64,000 nt of DNA from Naegleria lovaniensis (Eukaryota > Heterolobosea > Eutetramitea > Acrasida > Naegleriidae): assembly GCF_003324165.1 (NCBI RefSeq), contig NW_025407876.1, forward strand, positions 1 to 64,000. The letters are read 5' to 3'. The notes below the pieces were generated by a model, which saw only the letters and a list, made by a program, of their open reading frames with translations, did not search any database and had not been told where the DNA came from. The translations under genes and the position numbers were made by a program. Numbering within the stretch: position 1 is the stretch's first letter; each line of letters starts with the position of its first letter. Shown here piece after piece: positions 31,063 to 40,503 of the stretch.

Positions 31063-32091
31063 TCAGGTCAAATCCAGCTCTCCATCCTCGTCCTCTGCCA
31101 CACTCGAACCTCGAATTGCGTTCTCAAGCTTTTTTCTAATGTACAAGAGAATTTGCTTCGACCATTCATCGAGTTTGGCCACCTCAAGTGTCTTTTTCAC
31201 AACACGTAAGAAGACTTTCAAATCTCGTTCCTTGAAAGACTTGTAGACCCCGACCAACAATTCAAACTCTCTACTATTTCCAAAGCTTTGACCTCTCTGT
31301 TCAAAATTTTCCAGTTCCATCCAGTACAAATCCAAATCATCGTCATCATAGTCGTCCTTCATGCCTGCCAATCTTGTCAATAAGCAGTAAAACATGTATT
31401 TTGTTTCCAAGTGTCGTACCAACGATGCTTGTCCCGTTGTGGAGTTACCTCTGTTCCATTCTGAATTCAAAATTTCTTCCCATACTTTGCTTGATTCCAA
31501 ATAATCATTCACTCTCACATACAAATAACCAATTTGTTCCAAGCACGCATTGACTGTGGCATACGCTTGTTGAAATTCAAACAACTCGACGGCTCTTCGA
31601 TAAGCCTCAATCGCCAAATGCAAAATATCAATATCTACAATCGATTCCTCGCTCAATTTCTCTGCAATGGCTTTTTCTTTGCGGGCAGCTTGTGCTGTCT
31701 GACCGTTCTCGTTGTACAAGGCACTTGCTCGTTGCAAAGCATGGAGTGATTTCTCAAACGTATCTTTTGAGTGATCAAACATGGCATCTTGCATGAAGGC
31801 TTCACTGGCAATGGAGAAGGTATTTGCTGCCCGTGAGGGCTCTCCCATCGCTTCAAAACACTCACCCGATTTCATATAGGCCTCTCCTGCCATCGAATAC
31901 ATGTTACTCTGCATGTAAATCTCCGCTGCTTGATCAAAATACTTTTGAGCGTCCTTATTCCGATTTCCAAAATGAAGTTTCTTGGAGAGTACATTTTCAG
32001 CTTTCTTCATCAACCGATCGGCTGAGGTACATGAGGTCGCACCAACACTTGTGTTGTTTGAGGCAAGTTCTTCGAGTAAGGAAGTGGACAT
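31063..32091 (-). CDS. Alpha-SNAP (soluble NSF attachment protein)
   Basis: From the ATG at 32091 the protein has about 342 residues, a little longer than the family norm of 295-310. The whole length is TPR-like helical hairpins (AAEIYMQSNMYSMAGEAYMK, EAYRRAVELFEFQQAY). The C-terminal part, FGNSREFELLVGVYKSFKER then LDEWSKQILLYIRKKLENAI, matches alpha-SNAP, including the region that stimulates NSF, and it ends in an acidic tail GELDLT. Alpha-SNAP binds assembled SNARE bundles on membranes and recruits the ATPase NSF to disassemble them. The next gene upstream on the same strand is a Qa-SNARE (32291-33277), a likely substrate. An upstream ATG at 32337 would add unrelated hydrophobic residues; I prefer 32091 because the SNAP homology starts right after it. 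Confidence 0.9.
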   Translation of the reverse strand: MSTSLLEELASNNTSVGATSCTSADRLMKKAENVLSKKLHFGNRNKDAQKYFDQAAEIYMQSNMYSMAGEAYMKSGECFEAMGEPSRAANTFSIASEAFMQDAMFDHSKDTFEKSLHALQRASALYNENGQTAQAARKEKAIAEKLSEESIVDIDILHLAIEAYRRAVELFEFQQAYATVNACLEQIGYLYVRVNDYLESSKVWEEILNSEWNRGNSTTGQASLVRHLETKYMFYCLLTRLAGMKDDYDDDDLDLYWMELENFEQRGQSFGNSREFELLVGVYKSFKERDLKVFLRVVKKTLEVAKLDEWSKQILLYIRKKLENAIRGSSVAEDEDGELDLT

Positions 32092-32290
32092 TTTTTTTTG
32101 AACGTTTTCCTTAATGCAATGTTGCCAATTGTTTTCATGAAAAAGAGATGGTATGGAATAGAGCGACTGGAAGACTAGAAATATTATGAACAATAGTGTA
32201 TATATATACATGGTGTAACAACAATAAATGTTCACATAATGATATCGATAGATTAGCAAATTGTTATTATTAAAATATTGAATATTTCGT

Positions 32291-33277
32291 CTATCTCTTA
32301 ATGACACCAGCCAAGGATAAACCAAGTGGAATACCAACAGCTAATAAAATTGCTAATATCACTGTGAAAATAACAATGACAATGATGATAATCACGAGAC
32401 ATTTTCTGCTTCGTCCTTGATTCTTTCGAGCATTCTTAATATCCTTAATACCTTTTTCGACATATTCTACAGTACTGGCAACATTGTATTCAATATTGTC
32501 CATCAATTCATCTTGTTGTTCAACCAAGAGAGCAAAATCCATAAACATTTGATGCAATTGTCTCAGTGAGTACTCGATTTGTTTCAAGTCATCGTGAGTT
32601 TCTGTTGCTTCATTGTAGTAGGCATCGAGTGTGGCAGTTTGTGTCGATGTGAGACCATCCATGGATTGTTGAATCAGGTCACTTGGATTCAAAGTATTTT
32701 TCTCAACCATTTCATCGACGGTTTTGTTAAAATCTTCATCATTGCCATTTCCCGAGCTCGAGTTGACAATTTTCAAAATACGCTTCAATCTATTCTTGTA
32801 GTTGGATTTGAATTGTTGTTGCAAATCTTGATATAAATTCAAGACACTGATGAAATCCTTTGTGAGCAATGCATGTTGTTGTTTACGAATTCTCACAGCA
32901 GGTGAGTTTGCATTTTCTTCGTGTTCAATTTGTTGAGTTCTATCATGCATATTTCTCAAATCGGTTTGAATCTTTTGAACACTACGACCAGTTTCTTCAA
33001 TCAACATTTTTTGGCGTTGTTTCAATGTTCTCTGTTCCTCCGCAATAATGGCACTCAAGTATTGATTGTAAAGTTTTTGCAACTCGCCAAGTTTGGTCTC
33101 TGTTTTTTGAATATTTTCTCTAATTTCTTGAACTTCACTGTAATATTCTTCCATGAATTTGCCCAATTCTTTAGTGTCATCACTGTGGGCAGTGTGGTCA
33201 ATATTTTGATCTTCCATTTCCACGTTGAGATTGGAATAGTGTGGCCGACGTGCCAAGTCATTAAATCTGTCAATCAT
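32291..33277 (-). CDS. Syntaxin (Qa-SNARE) with C-terminal anchor
   Basis: 328 residues from the ATG at 33277. The N-terminal region (about 45-160) is helical like a syntaxin Habc domain. The SNARE motif spans about 222-285 with the zero-layer Gln in LLVEQQDELMDNIEYNV. A hydrophobic anchor (CLVIIIIVIVIFTVILAILL) and a short tail end the protein. This is the architecture of plasma-membrane syntaxins and related Qa-SNAREs. It supplies the Qa helix of a four-helix bundle that drives vesicle fusion. The gene sits about 200 bases upstream of alpha-SNAP on the same strand. The SNARE part is similar to the anchorless C2 fusion at 2559-4339. An upstream Met at 33355 would add 26 odd residues; Met at 33277 opens the conserved region. 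Confidence 0.92.
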   Translation of the reverse strand: MIDRFNDLARRPHYSNLNVEMEDQNIDHTAHSDDTKELGKFMEEYYSEVQEIRENIQKTETKLGELQKLYNQYLSAIIAEEQRTLKQRQKMLIEETGRSVQKIQTDLRNMHDRTQQIEHEENANSPAVRIRKQQHALLTKDFISVLNLYQDLQQQFKSNYKNRLKRILKIVNSSSGNGNDEDFNKTVDEMVEKNTLNPSDLIQQSMDGLTSTQTATLDAYYNEATETHDDLKQIEYSLRQLHQMFMDFALLVEQQDELMDNIEYNVASTVEYVEKGIKDIKNARKNQGRSRKCLVIIIIVIVIFTVILAILLAVGIPLGLSLAGVIKR

Positions 33278-33727
33278 GTTGTTTGTGTGGTGATTGAGGG
33301 GTATTGTGAGTGTTTGTTTTTTTGTATTAATATAAAAATATAGAATGAACTCCAAAGAGATGATTATGGAGTGATGGCCACTAATGTTATTTCAATCGAA
33401 TTGATGGGTTTTGATTTTGTTGTTGTATACATTAAAAACGTTGTGTGAACAATTGTATAAAATTAATTATCGACAAGTGACAGTGACCATGATGAAACTC
33501 CACCAAGAATTTTCGAAAATACATACATTTGTTGATTTCGGTTTGATGATGGGATGATGTTGGGAGCAACCGAGAGAAAACCTTGGCTGATGAATGTAAT
33601 ATTTTTTTCGCTAATGACCTGTCAAAAGTCGGGCGGGAATGGAAATTTGGCCATTTTATGAACGTCTTCTTCAAATTCGAGTGTTAACGTTAAACACTGT
33701 CGTTGGAAACTATGGTTGAATTAGAAA
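33278..33727. other. Divergent promoter region, no gene seen
   Basis: About 450 bases between the divergent syntaxin and sphingomyelinase-like genes. It is AT-rich and holds T runs just upstream of both starts. A small frame at 33432-33674 has no motif. I read it as a shared upstream region. Confidence 0.4.
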
Positions 33728-35065
33728 ATGGATATCACAAAATTGTATTCAAAAAGAATGGAATTATCAATCCATTTATTGTTATTATCGGCCGTACAAA
33801 ACCTAAAAAAAATGTCTCAACCACCCAACAGTTCTGAAAAATCCGAGATCGGAACTCAAACCAATTCTCCCTACAAACATTTCAAAATTCTCTCGTATAA
33901 TTTATTTATGAGACCTCTCGTAAAAACCAATGCAAGTGATTATAAAGATGCAAGGCTTGAAGAGCTCATGATCGAATGGAAGAGTCGAAAAATTGATATT
34001 TTATGCTTGCAAGAATTATTCTCAACCGCGAGTAGTCGATCTTCTCGAGTATTAGATGAATTTTGTTGTAAAACAAACAGCAGAATTGTCATGTCAAATG
34101 ACGATGAATCAAGACATGACTATTTTCATTATGTTCATTTACAACAAGATTATTGGAAATTGAAGCCCATTGATTCTGGGTTATTTATTTTAAGTCGAGT
34201 TCCAATATTAGAGAGAGATGCATTCATATTTTCGCAAGGTTCCGATATTGATGGTTGGACCACGAAAGGAGTCATCTATGCACTCGTTGATTTGAGTGAA
34301 CCAATTTCTAAAAAGACAACAAATCATCAAGAGAAAATCAAGACGAACAAATGTCTCATATTTAATACCCATACTCAAGCAAATTATGATTTAACAAATG
34401 TCAACTATTGGAAAATTCAACAATCTCAAATTATTGAGCTGGCACTATTTGTGAGTGAGAAAATGAAGCAACATCCAGGAGTACCTGTTTTGCTCTGTGG
34501 AGATTTTAATGTGGATGCAAGAAATCGACAAGAATGGTATGAATGGATGGTAAAAACCATGAATGACATTATTTCGGATGAGAATGTACGAATCGAAATG
34601 GAAAAGGATTATCCATTAATACGAGCACAAACTGTGGGACTTGATCAAACAATTGAAAACAATCATCATGAATATACAGTCAACAATCAAGAACATGCAA
34701 TCATAGATAACAATGACTCATCATGTCATACATTGGTGCATGACATTATTTTGGAACATTACAAACATCATCCCATAACATTTGGAGACGTTATTATAGA
34801 TGAAGAAACGCACCAGGAAAAGCCACGAGAAATTCATCTGTCCCATCCTCATACACTTTGTTCCAAACAACGACTCGATTATATTTTTCACATCCACAAG
34901 AAATTACCAAAGACATGCACAACAATCACACACCGCCTCGAATGTAGCAAGTGCCACATTGAACCATTTTTCAGAATACCCAATCCTGTCATGCCATGCA
35001 CACAGCTCAGTGACCACTATTCTGTCTATGCAGAATTTAATGTTTTCAGTGACGATGATTCATGA
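33728..35065 (+). CDS. Neutral sphingomyelinase-like phosphodiesterase (EEP fold)
   Basis: 445 residues from 33728; Met at 33812 is an equally good start right before the domain. The endonuclease/exonuclease/phosphatase signatures appear in order: ILSYNLFMRP, the Mg-binding Glu in CLQELF, DSGLFILSR, the Asn in FNTHTQA, the catalytic GDFNVD, then RLDYIF and the terminal catalytic His in LSDHYSVYAEF. This pattern is closest to neutral sphingomyelinases of the DNase I-like superfamily, which split sphingomyelin to ceramide and phosphocholine. The N-terminal 25 residues are only mildly hydrophobic, and no C-terminal anchor pair as in SMPD2 is visible. It could instead act on other phosphodiesters. 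A Cys-rich stretch (ECSKCHIEPF) late in the domain is unusual. The fold call is firm; the substrate is inferred. Confidence 0.8.
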   Translation: MDITKLYSKRMELSIHLLLLSAVQNLKKMSQPPNSSEKSEIGTQTNSPYKHFKILSYNLFMRPLVKTNASDYKDARLEELMIEWKSRKIDILCLQELFSTASSRSSRVLDEFCCKTNSRIVMSNDDESRHDYFHYVHLQQDYWKLKPIDSGLFILSRVPILERDAFIFSQGSDIDGWTTKGVIYALVDLSEPISKKTTNHQEKIKTNKCLIFNTHTQANYDLTNVNYWKIQQSQIIELALFVSEKMKQHPGVPVLLCGDFNVDARNRQEWYEWMVKTMNDIISDENVRIEMEKDYPLIRAQTVGLDQTIENNHHEYTVNNQEHAIIDNNDSSCHTLVHDIILEHYKHHPITFGDVIIDEETHQEKPREIHLSHPHTLCSKQRLDYIFHIHKKLPKTCTTITHRLECSKCHIEPFFRIPNPVMPCTQLSDHYSVYAEFNVFSDDDS

Positions 35066-35255
35066 ATGAACAATGGCATAAACATCATTTTGAAACCCTT
35101 TTGTTTCACAGCTTTGTTTTGCCAACCATCAATGATGAGAAGCATTTCAACATTTTCCATTCAAGCCCCAGATTGAACTCGGATTTTGTTCTGACTCGAG
35201 ATGAAAACGAAATTCAAGAGTTAAAAATAACTTTGAAAAAAAAAACAAAAATTCA

Positions 35256-36929
35256 ATGGCCAAGAAGAGAGCAGGAGGTAAAAATCACGGCCAAAAGCAA
35301 TCCCTTTCCGAGTTTGCAGCAACCGTGAATAAGAACCAGACACAATCATTGCCTCAATTTGAAGAGAATTTTGATTTGGAGAATATTGATATTGAACAAC
35401 AACGTTTGATTTTTGAGCAAATTATGAATGAACAGGCTCAAGCGGGTTCTTGTTCCGATGATAATGATCATCATCTTACAGAAACTTCATGCAGTAATGA
35501 TGGAAACAACCAATTATCAGTAACCAATCTTGAGGGAGAAACCACCAATTCCACTTCCTACGACAAGGAACCTCTCGAGTCAACTCATGACGATGAAGCC
35601 CTTGCTCGCATGTTGCAAGAAGAGGAAAATCTTGCGGCTGCTGTTGAAAGCAAAATTATCATTGGTGGAGGAGGAAGAAAGAGTTTTGTTCCAACTGTCA
35701 TGATGGCAGCTTCTGGCTCGGAATTTGAAGAGGACTATGATGATGACGAATTTGAAGAGGACTATGATGAAGATGAATACTATCGTTCGATTCGAGGAGA
35801 TGATAATTTAACTCTCGATGAAGAGAGTGCCATGGATTTGAATGATGTTTATCACATTTCTAATGCCAATGGTACTGGCTTGGCTGGCGATTATGTCAAT
35901 GCCTTGATGAGAGCCGACACCAAAGTGTTGCACACTTCTCAATTCCGTGACCACAGCGCTCACTCCTTCAGCTCTCGTAGAAATAAGAAGGAAACTATTG
36001 AACGTATTCGTAGTGTGGACAAACAAGATGAGAGAACGACTGACAAGGTTCTCGATCATAGAACTAGCATGATTCTTTACAAGCTCATGAACTCTGGAAT
36101 TGTGACACAATTGAATGGATGTGTCTCTACGGGAAAAGAATCTCATGTTTTTCATGCTACTGGTTGTTTGGATGAAATTACTGGTGACGCTTCTGGAGCT
36201 GAGGTTGATTTTTGCATTAAAATCTTCAAGGTTGTTGGTGCCTCCTTCAAACGTATGAAAGACAAGATGAAGGCCAACAGTCAAAAGAACATCAAAATTT
36301 ATGCCGAGAAGGAAATGAGAAATTTGAAAAAGCTCAATGAGGCTGGCGTTTCTTGCCCAACACCGTATCTCGTGAAAGATCATGTCATTTTGATGAGCTT
36401 TATTGGAAAGCAAGGATTTCCAGCTCCTGCTTTGAAGGATGTGACTTTTACAAGTGTGGACAAGTTGAAAAAGGCGTACACTCAAGTCATTACCAACATG
36501 AGAAAAATGTATCAAAAGGCTAAACTCATTCACAGCGATTTGAGCGAGTACAACATTTTGTATCTTCATGGTGAAGTGTACATCATTGATGTTTCACAAG
36601 CTGTTGAAAGTCATCATGCCAATGCCAAGTCTTTCCTCGTGAATGATTGCAGACACATTAATCAATTCTTTGCCAAGCAAGGGTTGACAACAATCTTGAC
36701 CGATAAGGAACTCTTTGATTATGTCATTCAAAACGTTGAGGGTTACATGACTGAGGATGAATTACTAGAAACTACTCTTTGTGTTACTGAATTAAGAGAT
36801 ATTTCCATGATGGACCAAACACAAGATGACAAGTATTTTGCGCAAGTCTGTTTGCCTCAATCCTCCATTGATTTTGATGACAATTATCATGCTGTGGCTG
36901 CTCATTCTGCTGTTGACATTGTTGAGTAG
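35256..36929 (+). CDS. RIOK3: RIO3-type atypical protein kinase
   Basis: 557 residues in one exon. The N-terminal half is acidic and includes EALARMLQEEE, like the amino end of RIOK3. The kinase part has the RIO signature STGKESHVFHA (the Lys and Glu region of the ATP loop), the DLSEYNILY catalytic loop with Asp and Asn, and the metal-binding VYIIDVSQAVE. The segment HRTSMILYKLMNSG before the P-loop and VNDCRHINQFF after the active site match RIO3/RIO1. RIO kinases use ATP hydrolysis during 40S ribosomal subunit maturation in the cytoplasm. I favour RIO3 over RIO1 for the N-terminal helix and the KESHVFHA form. The last 1,119 bases of this locus (from 36246) recur after the gap at 37365-37530, which I take as assembly duplication, not a second gene. 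Confidence 0.88.
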   Translation: MAKKRAGGKNHGQKQSLSEFAATVNKNQTQSLPQFEENFDLENIDIEQQRLIFEQIMNEQAQAGSCSDDNDHHLTETSCSNDGNNQLSVTNLEGETTNSTSYDKEPLESTHDDEALARMLQEEENLAAAVESKIIIGGGGRKSFVPTVMMAASGSEFEEDYDDDEFEEDYDEDEYYRSIRGDDNLTLDEESAMDLNDVYHISNANGTGLAGDYVNALMRADTKVLHTSQFRDHSAHSFSSRRNKKETIERIRSVDKQDERTTDKVLDHRTSMILYKLMNSGIVTQLNGCVSTGKESHVFHATGCLDEITGDASGAEVDFCIKIFKVVGASFKRMKDKMKANSQKNIKIYAEKEMRNLKKLNEAGVSCPTPYLVKDHVILMSFIGKQGFPAPALKDVTFTSVDKLKKAYTQVITNMRKMYQKAKLIHSDLSEYNILYLHGEVYIIDVSQAVESHHANAKSFLVNDCRHINQFFAKQGLTTILTDKELFDYVIQNVEGYMTEDELLETTLCVTELRDISMMDQTQDDKYFAQVCLPQSSIDFDDNYHAVAAHSAVDIVE

Positions 36930-37364
36930 ACACTTCAAAGATTGTTGATCAACACTAGAGGACCAGTGGACATTGTCACTTGTGATGGGTGTACGGAGCT
37001 TAACATATTCAGAAAGCTCTCTTTGAAAATGACAATACCTCTTGTCTCTCTTGAAATTTGACAATCAAAGTTTGGTCCATGAATTCTTGACATTGACCTG
37101 TGAAAAACCTTTATAGAGGCCACTTTCAGGAAGGACATCTTTGATTGTTTTTTCATCCATGAACATGAGTGAACGGCAAGAGTTTCTCTCTTTGCATGGA
37201 TTTCTAAACTATCAAATAAACATTCTTTTGAACCTTATTTAAAACCCTTCAGCGAAATAGGGTCCCTCTTTGTTATGATCACTTTTTCTTAGAATGCTGA
37301 AACCACAATGAGAGTGCGACTGGCATGATGCCTTCTTGTGACTTGTTGTAGACAAGATGATCAA
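36246..37364 (+). repeat. First copy of a 1,119-base identical duplication
   Basis: This stretch covers the second half of the RIO kinase and 435 bases downstream. The bases from 36246 recur at 37531 with an offset of 1,285 and, reading line by line, without a difference until 37364/38649. The repeat boundary coincides exactly with both edges of an N run. This is the typical look of two overlapping contig ends that were scaffolded but not merged. Confidence 0.9.
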
Positions 37365-37530
37365 NNNNNNNNNNNNNNNNNNNNNNNNNNNNNNNNNNNN
37401 NNNNNNNNNNNNNNNNNNNNNNNNNNNNNNNNNNNNNNNNNNNNNNNNNNNNNNNNNNNNNNNNNNNNNNNNNNNNNNNNNNNNNNNNNNNNNNNNNNNN
37501 NNNNNNNNNNNNNNNNNNNNNNNNNNNNNN
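37365..37530. other. Assembly gap of 166 N
   Basis: A run of 166 undetermined bases. It is flanked by an identical direct duplication, so the true distance is probably negative and nothing may be missing. Any frame drawn through it is meaningless. Confidence 0.99.
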
Positions 37531-38649
37531 TTCAAACGTATGAAAGACAAGATGAAGGCCAACAGTCAAAAGAACATCAAAATTTATGCCGAGAAGGAAA
37601 TGAGAAATTTGAAAAAGCTCAATGAGGCTGGCGTTTCTTGCCCAACACCGTATCTCGTGAAAGATCATGTCATTTTGATGAGCTTTATTGGAAAGCAAGG
37701 ATTTCCAGCTCCTGCTTTGAAGGATGTGACTTTTACAAGTGTGGACAAGTTGAAAAAGGCGTACACTCAAGTCATTACCAACATGAGAAAAATGTATCAA
37801 AAGGCTAAACTCATTCACAGCGATTTGAGCGAGTACAACATTTTGTATCTTCATGGTGAAGTGTACATCATTGATGTTTCACAAGCTGTTGAAAGTCATC
37901 ATGCCAATGCCAAGTCTTTCCTCGTGAATGATTGCAGACACATTAATCAATTCTTTGCCAAGCAAGGGTTGACAACAATCTTGACCGATAAGGAACTCTT
38001 TGATTATGTCATTCAAAACGTTGAGGGTTACATGACTGAGGATGAATTACTAGAAACTACTCTTTGTGTTACTGAATTAAGAGATATTTCCATGATGGAC
38101 CAAACACAAGATGACAAGTATTTTGCGCAAGTCTGTTTGCCTCAATCCTCCATTGATTTTGATGACAATTATCATGCTGTGGCTGCTCATTCTGCTGTTG
38201 ACATTGTTGAGTAGACACTTCAAAGATTGTTGATCAACACTAGAGGACCAGTGGACATTGTCACTTGTGATGGGTGTACGGAGCTTAACATATTCAGAAA
38301 GCTCTCTTTGAAAATGACAATACCTCTTGTCTCTCTTGAAATTTGACAATCAAAGTTTGGTCCATGAATTCTTGACATTGACCTGTGAAAAACCTTTATA
38401 GAGGCCACTTTCAGGAAGGACATCTTTGATTGTTTTTTCATCCATGAACATGAGTGAACGGCAAGAGTTTCTCTCTTTGCATGGATTTCTAAACTATCAA
38501 ATAAACATTCTTTTGAACCTTATTTAAAACCCTTCAGCGAAATAGGGTCCCTCTTTGTTATGATCACTTTTTCTTAGAATGCTGAAACCACAATGAGAGT
38601 GCGACTGGCATGATGCCTTCTTGTGACTTGTTGTAGACAAGATGATCAA
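37531..38649 (+). repeat. Second copy of the duplication, with partial RIO kinase frame
   Basis: Identical copy of 36246-37364. Bases 37531-38214 encode the C-terminal half of the RIO kinase (from FKRMKDKMK to the stop), and the rest is the same downstream region. There is no start codon or N-terminal half. Unique sequence resumes at 38650. I do not count it as a gene; a real tandem copy would have diverged at least in the spacer. Confidence 0.9.
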
Positions 38650-38718
38650 TTTGGAAGTTTGGAAAATTGTTGGAGACAAACTAACACTTAATGCCCGATA
38701 AAGTCGAGACAAAGATCT

Positions 38719-39195
38719 TTAGTAACAATTAAAATTTCTGTTCAAAATTAAATTGGGGTGTGTGCGTAAAGCAATCGCTATCAGCTTATTCTCAGCCCTC
38801 TTGAAATCTCTATATTTGCCAACTAGATAGAACTCTATGAATATAGCTCTTCTGATACATTCACGCATTGCTGATGCTTTTTTTCTACCAGATCGTAAAT
38901 GACACTTTTTTCTCGTGTTCCAATCACCAGTAGCACCAACGTACAGAAAGTATTGATGTTGTTGAACAAAAATTTTGGCAATGTAAACAGCTCTCGCTTC
39001 TTGATGATTACTTTGAGGAAGTTTGATTACAAATTTCTTCTGAAATTTCTGGTCCTTTCCTTCTTGTTCTTTAGGTCGTTCTTGTTGTATACGAAATTTC
39101 TTCATTGCTTTCATGTTTCTATTATATTGTTTCTTCAATTTATGATAAGTTTTGGTTTGAACGCCACAGGGTCTGCGAGCACCGCTGGTTGTCAT
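38719..39195 (-). CDS. Small basic protein with GIY-YIG-like motif pattern
   Basis: 158 residues from the ATG at 39195. The first 60 residues are very basic (KLKKQYNRNMKAMKKFR). The second half reads like a GIY-YIG domain: a strand AVYIAKIFV, then FLYVGATGDWNTRKKCHL, giving the YxG, the Arg and the spacing expected. It ends with a Glu in RAENKLIAIAL and an Asn in LILNRNF. In GIY-YIG nucleases these positions are catalytic or structural. The GIY tripeptide itself is VYI here. Such folds occur in homing nucleases, UvrC and SLX1. I cannot tell whether this copy is active or belongs to a mobile element. The call rests on motif order only. A Met at 39255 would add 20 residues; the one at 39195 follows a T run typical of starts in this window. 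Confidence 0.5.
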   Translation of the reverse strand: MTTSGARRPCGVQTKTYHKLKKQYNRNMKAMKKFRIQQERPKEQEGKDQKFQKKFVIKLPQSNHQEARAVYIAKIFVQQHQYFLYVGATGDWNTRKKCHLRSGRKKASAMRECIRRAIFIEFYLVGKYRDFKRAENKLIAIALRTHPNLILNRNFNCY

Positions 39196-39609
39196 CTTTT
39201 TTTGATGGTGAAAATGTGTTACAAGCCTCGTGAATGACAATTCATTTCTTATCACGTGTTAAAGTCCTTTTAGGCTTTTCCGGACTTTTTGAAATAGAGA
39301 GACTGATTTTCCTTTGTATTGAACGCACAACAATCTCACAGCAGGAAGACTCAACTTTGTCTCTACGTCTGCTGGTGGTGTCATCTTTGGGTGTAAGGAT
39401 TTCCAAAGCTCAACGTTGTAAGCAATAGTTTTCCTACCATATAACCCTGACTCCTTTATTTAAATCAACAATTTGAACCAAACAAACAAATCTAACAAAG
39501 TGCCGATCTTGCAAGCAAACACTCAAATGAGTGAAAGCCAGGGGAAAGGACCCAACGCACACAAGGTGCTCAAAAACTAATTCTTTGAGTTGTTTTTTTA
39601 GTAAGGAAT
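39196..39609. other. Spacer with no supported gene
   Basis: About 410 bases between the GIY-YIG-like gene and a decayed Fanzor-type fragment. A frame at 39434-39628 on the minus strand overlaps the eroded fragment's downstream flank. Composition is less AT-rich than other spacers, as expected if it is an old, degraded insertion. I cannot assign anything further. Confidence 0.35.
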
Positions 39610-39957
39610 CGAAGAAGAATTGCTCCATTGATATCTATGTCAATAATTGAGCCACATGATGGACAATGAAACACTTCGGATGATCCAACCGTAAAAAGGT
39701 CCACAACATGTGCAAGTTTTAGATGTATACGCTTCGTTAACAATATAAATGTGTGACCACTGATACTCTCAAACTTTGTGAAGCAATCTTTGCTTGAATC
39801 TGTAATGTGACCAAGTCAACATGTTTCTTGCTGTCTTGCTATTAATTCTAATTGAAGTAAGATCACTCGGTAGTTTCACAGCCACAAACACAATGTCTGA
39901 CTTCTGGTTGATACTATTTCGATTGTAACTTGTCATACGCGCAACATAATCTACCAT
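39610..39957 (-). mobile_element. Decayed Fanzor/TnpB-family C-terminal fragment
   Basis: Read on the minus strand, this region carries three pieces in the right order for the end of a TnpB/Fanzor nuclease. First is INSKTARNMLTWSHYRFKQR, which parallels ITRKTVRQMLRFRHYDFRMK of the intact gene at 55439-58516. Next is the zinc-ribbon half AYTSKTCTCCG. Last is FHCPSCGSIIDIDINGAI, the second ribbon half with a RuvC-III-like Asp. They are not in one reading frame, so the copy is broken in more than one place. No N-terminal part was found upstream; the plus-strand start of the next gene overlaps its left side. It shows that this family has inserted more than once in this genome and that this copy is old. 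Confidence 0.65.
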
Positions 39958-40431
39958 GTATTCATTCTTTGAATCAAAAGTTTTCTTTTGGGTGGATACG
40001 GAATTGTAAAGGTTCGTCAGGAACTGACTGTTGATGATTATATTGACTTGTTTGTAGTTCTTTTGGCTTCAACGGTCGCTTTTATCCTTCAGACGTAGAA
40101 CTTGACCCACTTGACAGAGAAATGCGAGATACTGAGATGGTGTTGAGAAAGGTGTTTTCTTTTGATCGAAACAATCCTCTTCTTGATGATCCACATTTGT
40201 CACTCATTTCATTGTTTGATATTTAAAAAAAAGGCAACAAGATTTATGGCTGCTTTAAATGATGTTGAGAAGATTCTTGATTCTGGGCGAGAGCCAAATC
40301 ATGATATTACTCGTAGAATTAATTGGATCACAGAGCAACATGGTTCACAATTGATTGGATCTTTCCATCCAGTATTTACTAATTTAGATGCTTCCGCCGA
40401 TGATCCTACTTGGAAAAAACCAAAAGACTGA
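39956..40431 (+). CDS. Small three-exon hypothetical protein
   Basis: Candidate exons 39956-40005, 40058-40151 and 40234-40431 join in phase (GT-AG) to 113 residues. The last two exons are well supported: balanced coding-like sequence with YPSDVELDPLDREMRDTEMV continuing into RFMAALNDVEKILDSG and ending in DDPTWKKPKD. The first exon, MYSFFESKVFFWVDTE, is less sure because its donor is GTAAAG. The protein is soluble, helical and polar, without a known motif. It could be a small subunit of a mitochondrial or cytosolic complex; that is a guess. The start lies at the border of the decayed Fanzor fragment, so the original 5' end may have been altered. Its stop is 73 bases from the stop of the convergent MYND gene. 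Confidence 0.5.
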
Positions 40432-40503
40432 TAGTCAGATGATGTCACAACAGTTGGAATGAACAATTTTATCATTAATATAATAAACTTTTTAGGTATA
40501 TCA

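Noticed and set aside
35808-36569. Long minus-strand ORF inside the RIO kinase gene
   Set aside because: It is the antisense of a clear kinase domain and has no signature of its own.
37531-38214. Second RIO kinase gene
   Set aside because: It is an exact copy including the downstream spacer, begins at a gap edge and lacks the N-terminal half; overlapping contigs are the simpler reading.
36246-38649. Long direct repeats around a gap as terminal repeats of a retroelement
   Set aside because: The repeated sequence is host kinase coding sequence, and its borders are the gap itself.
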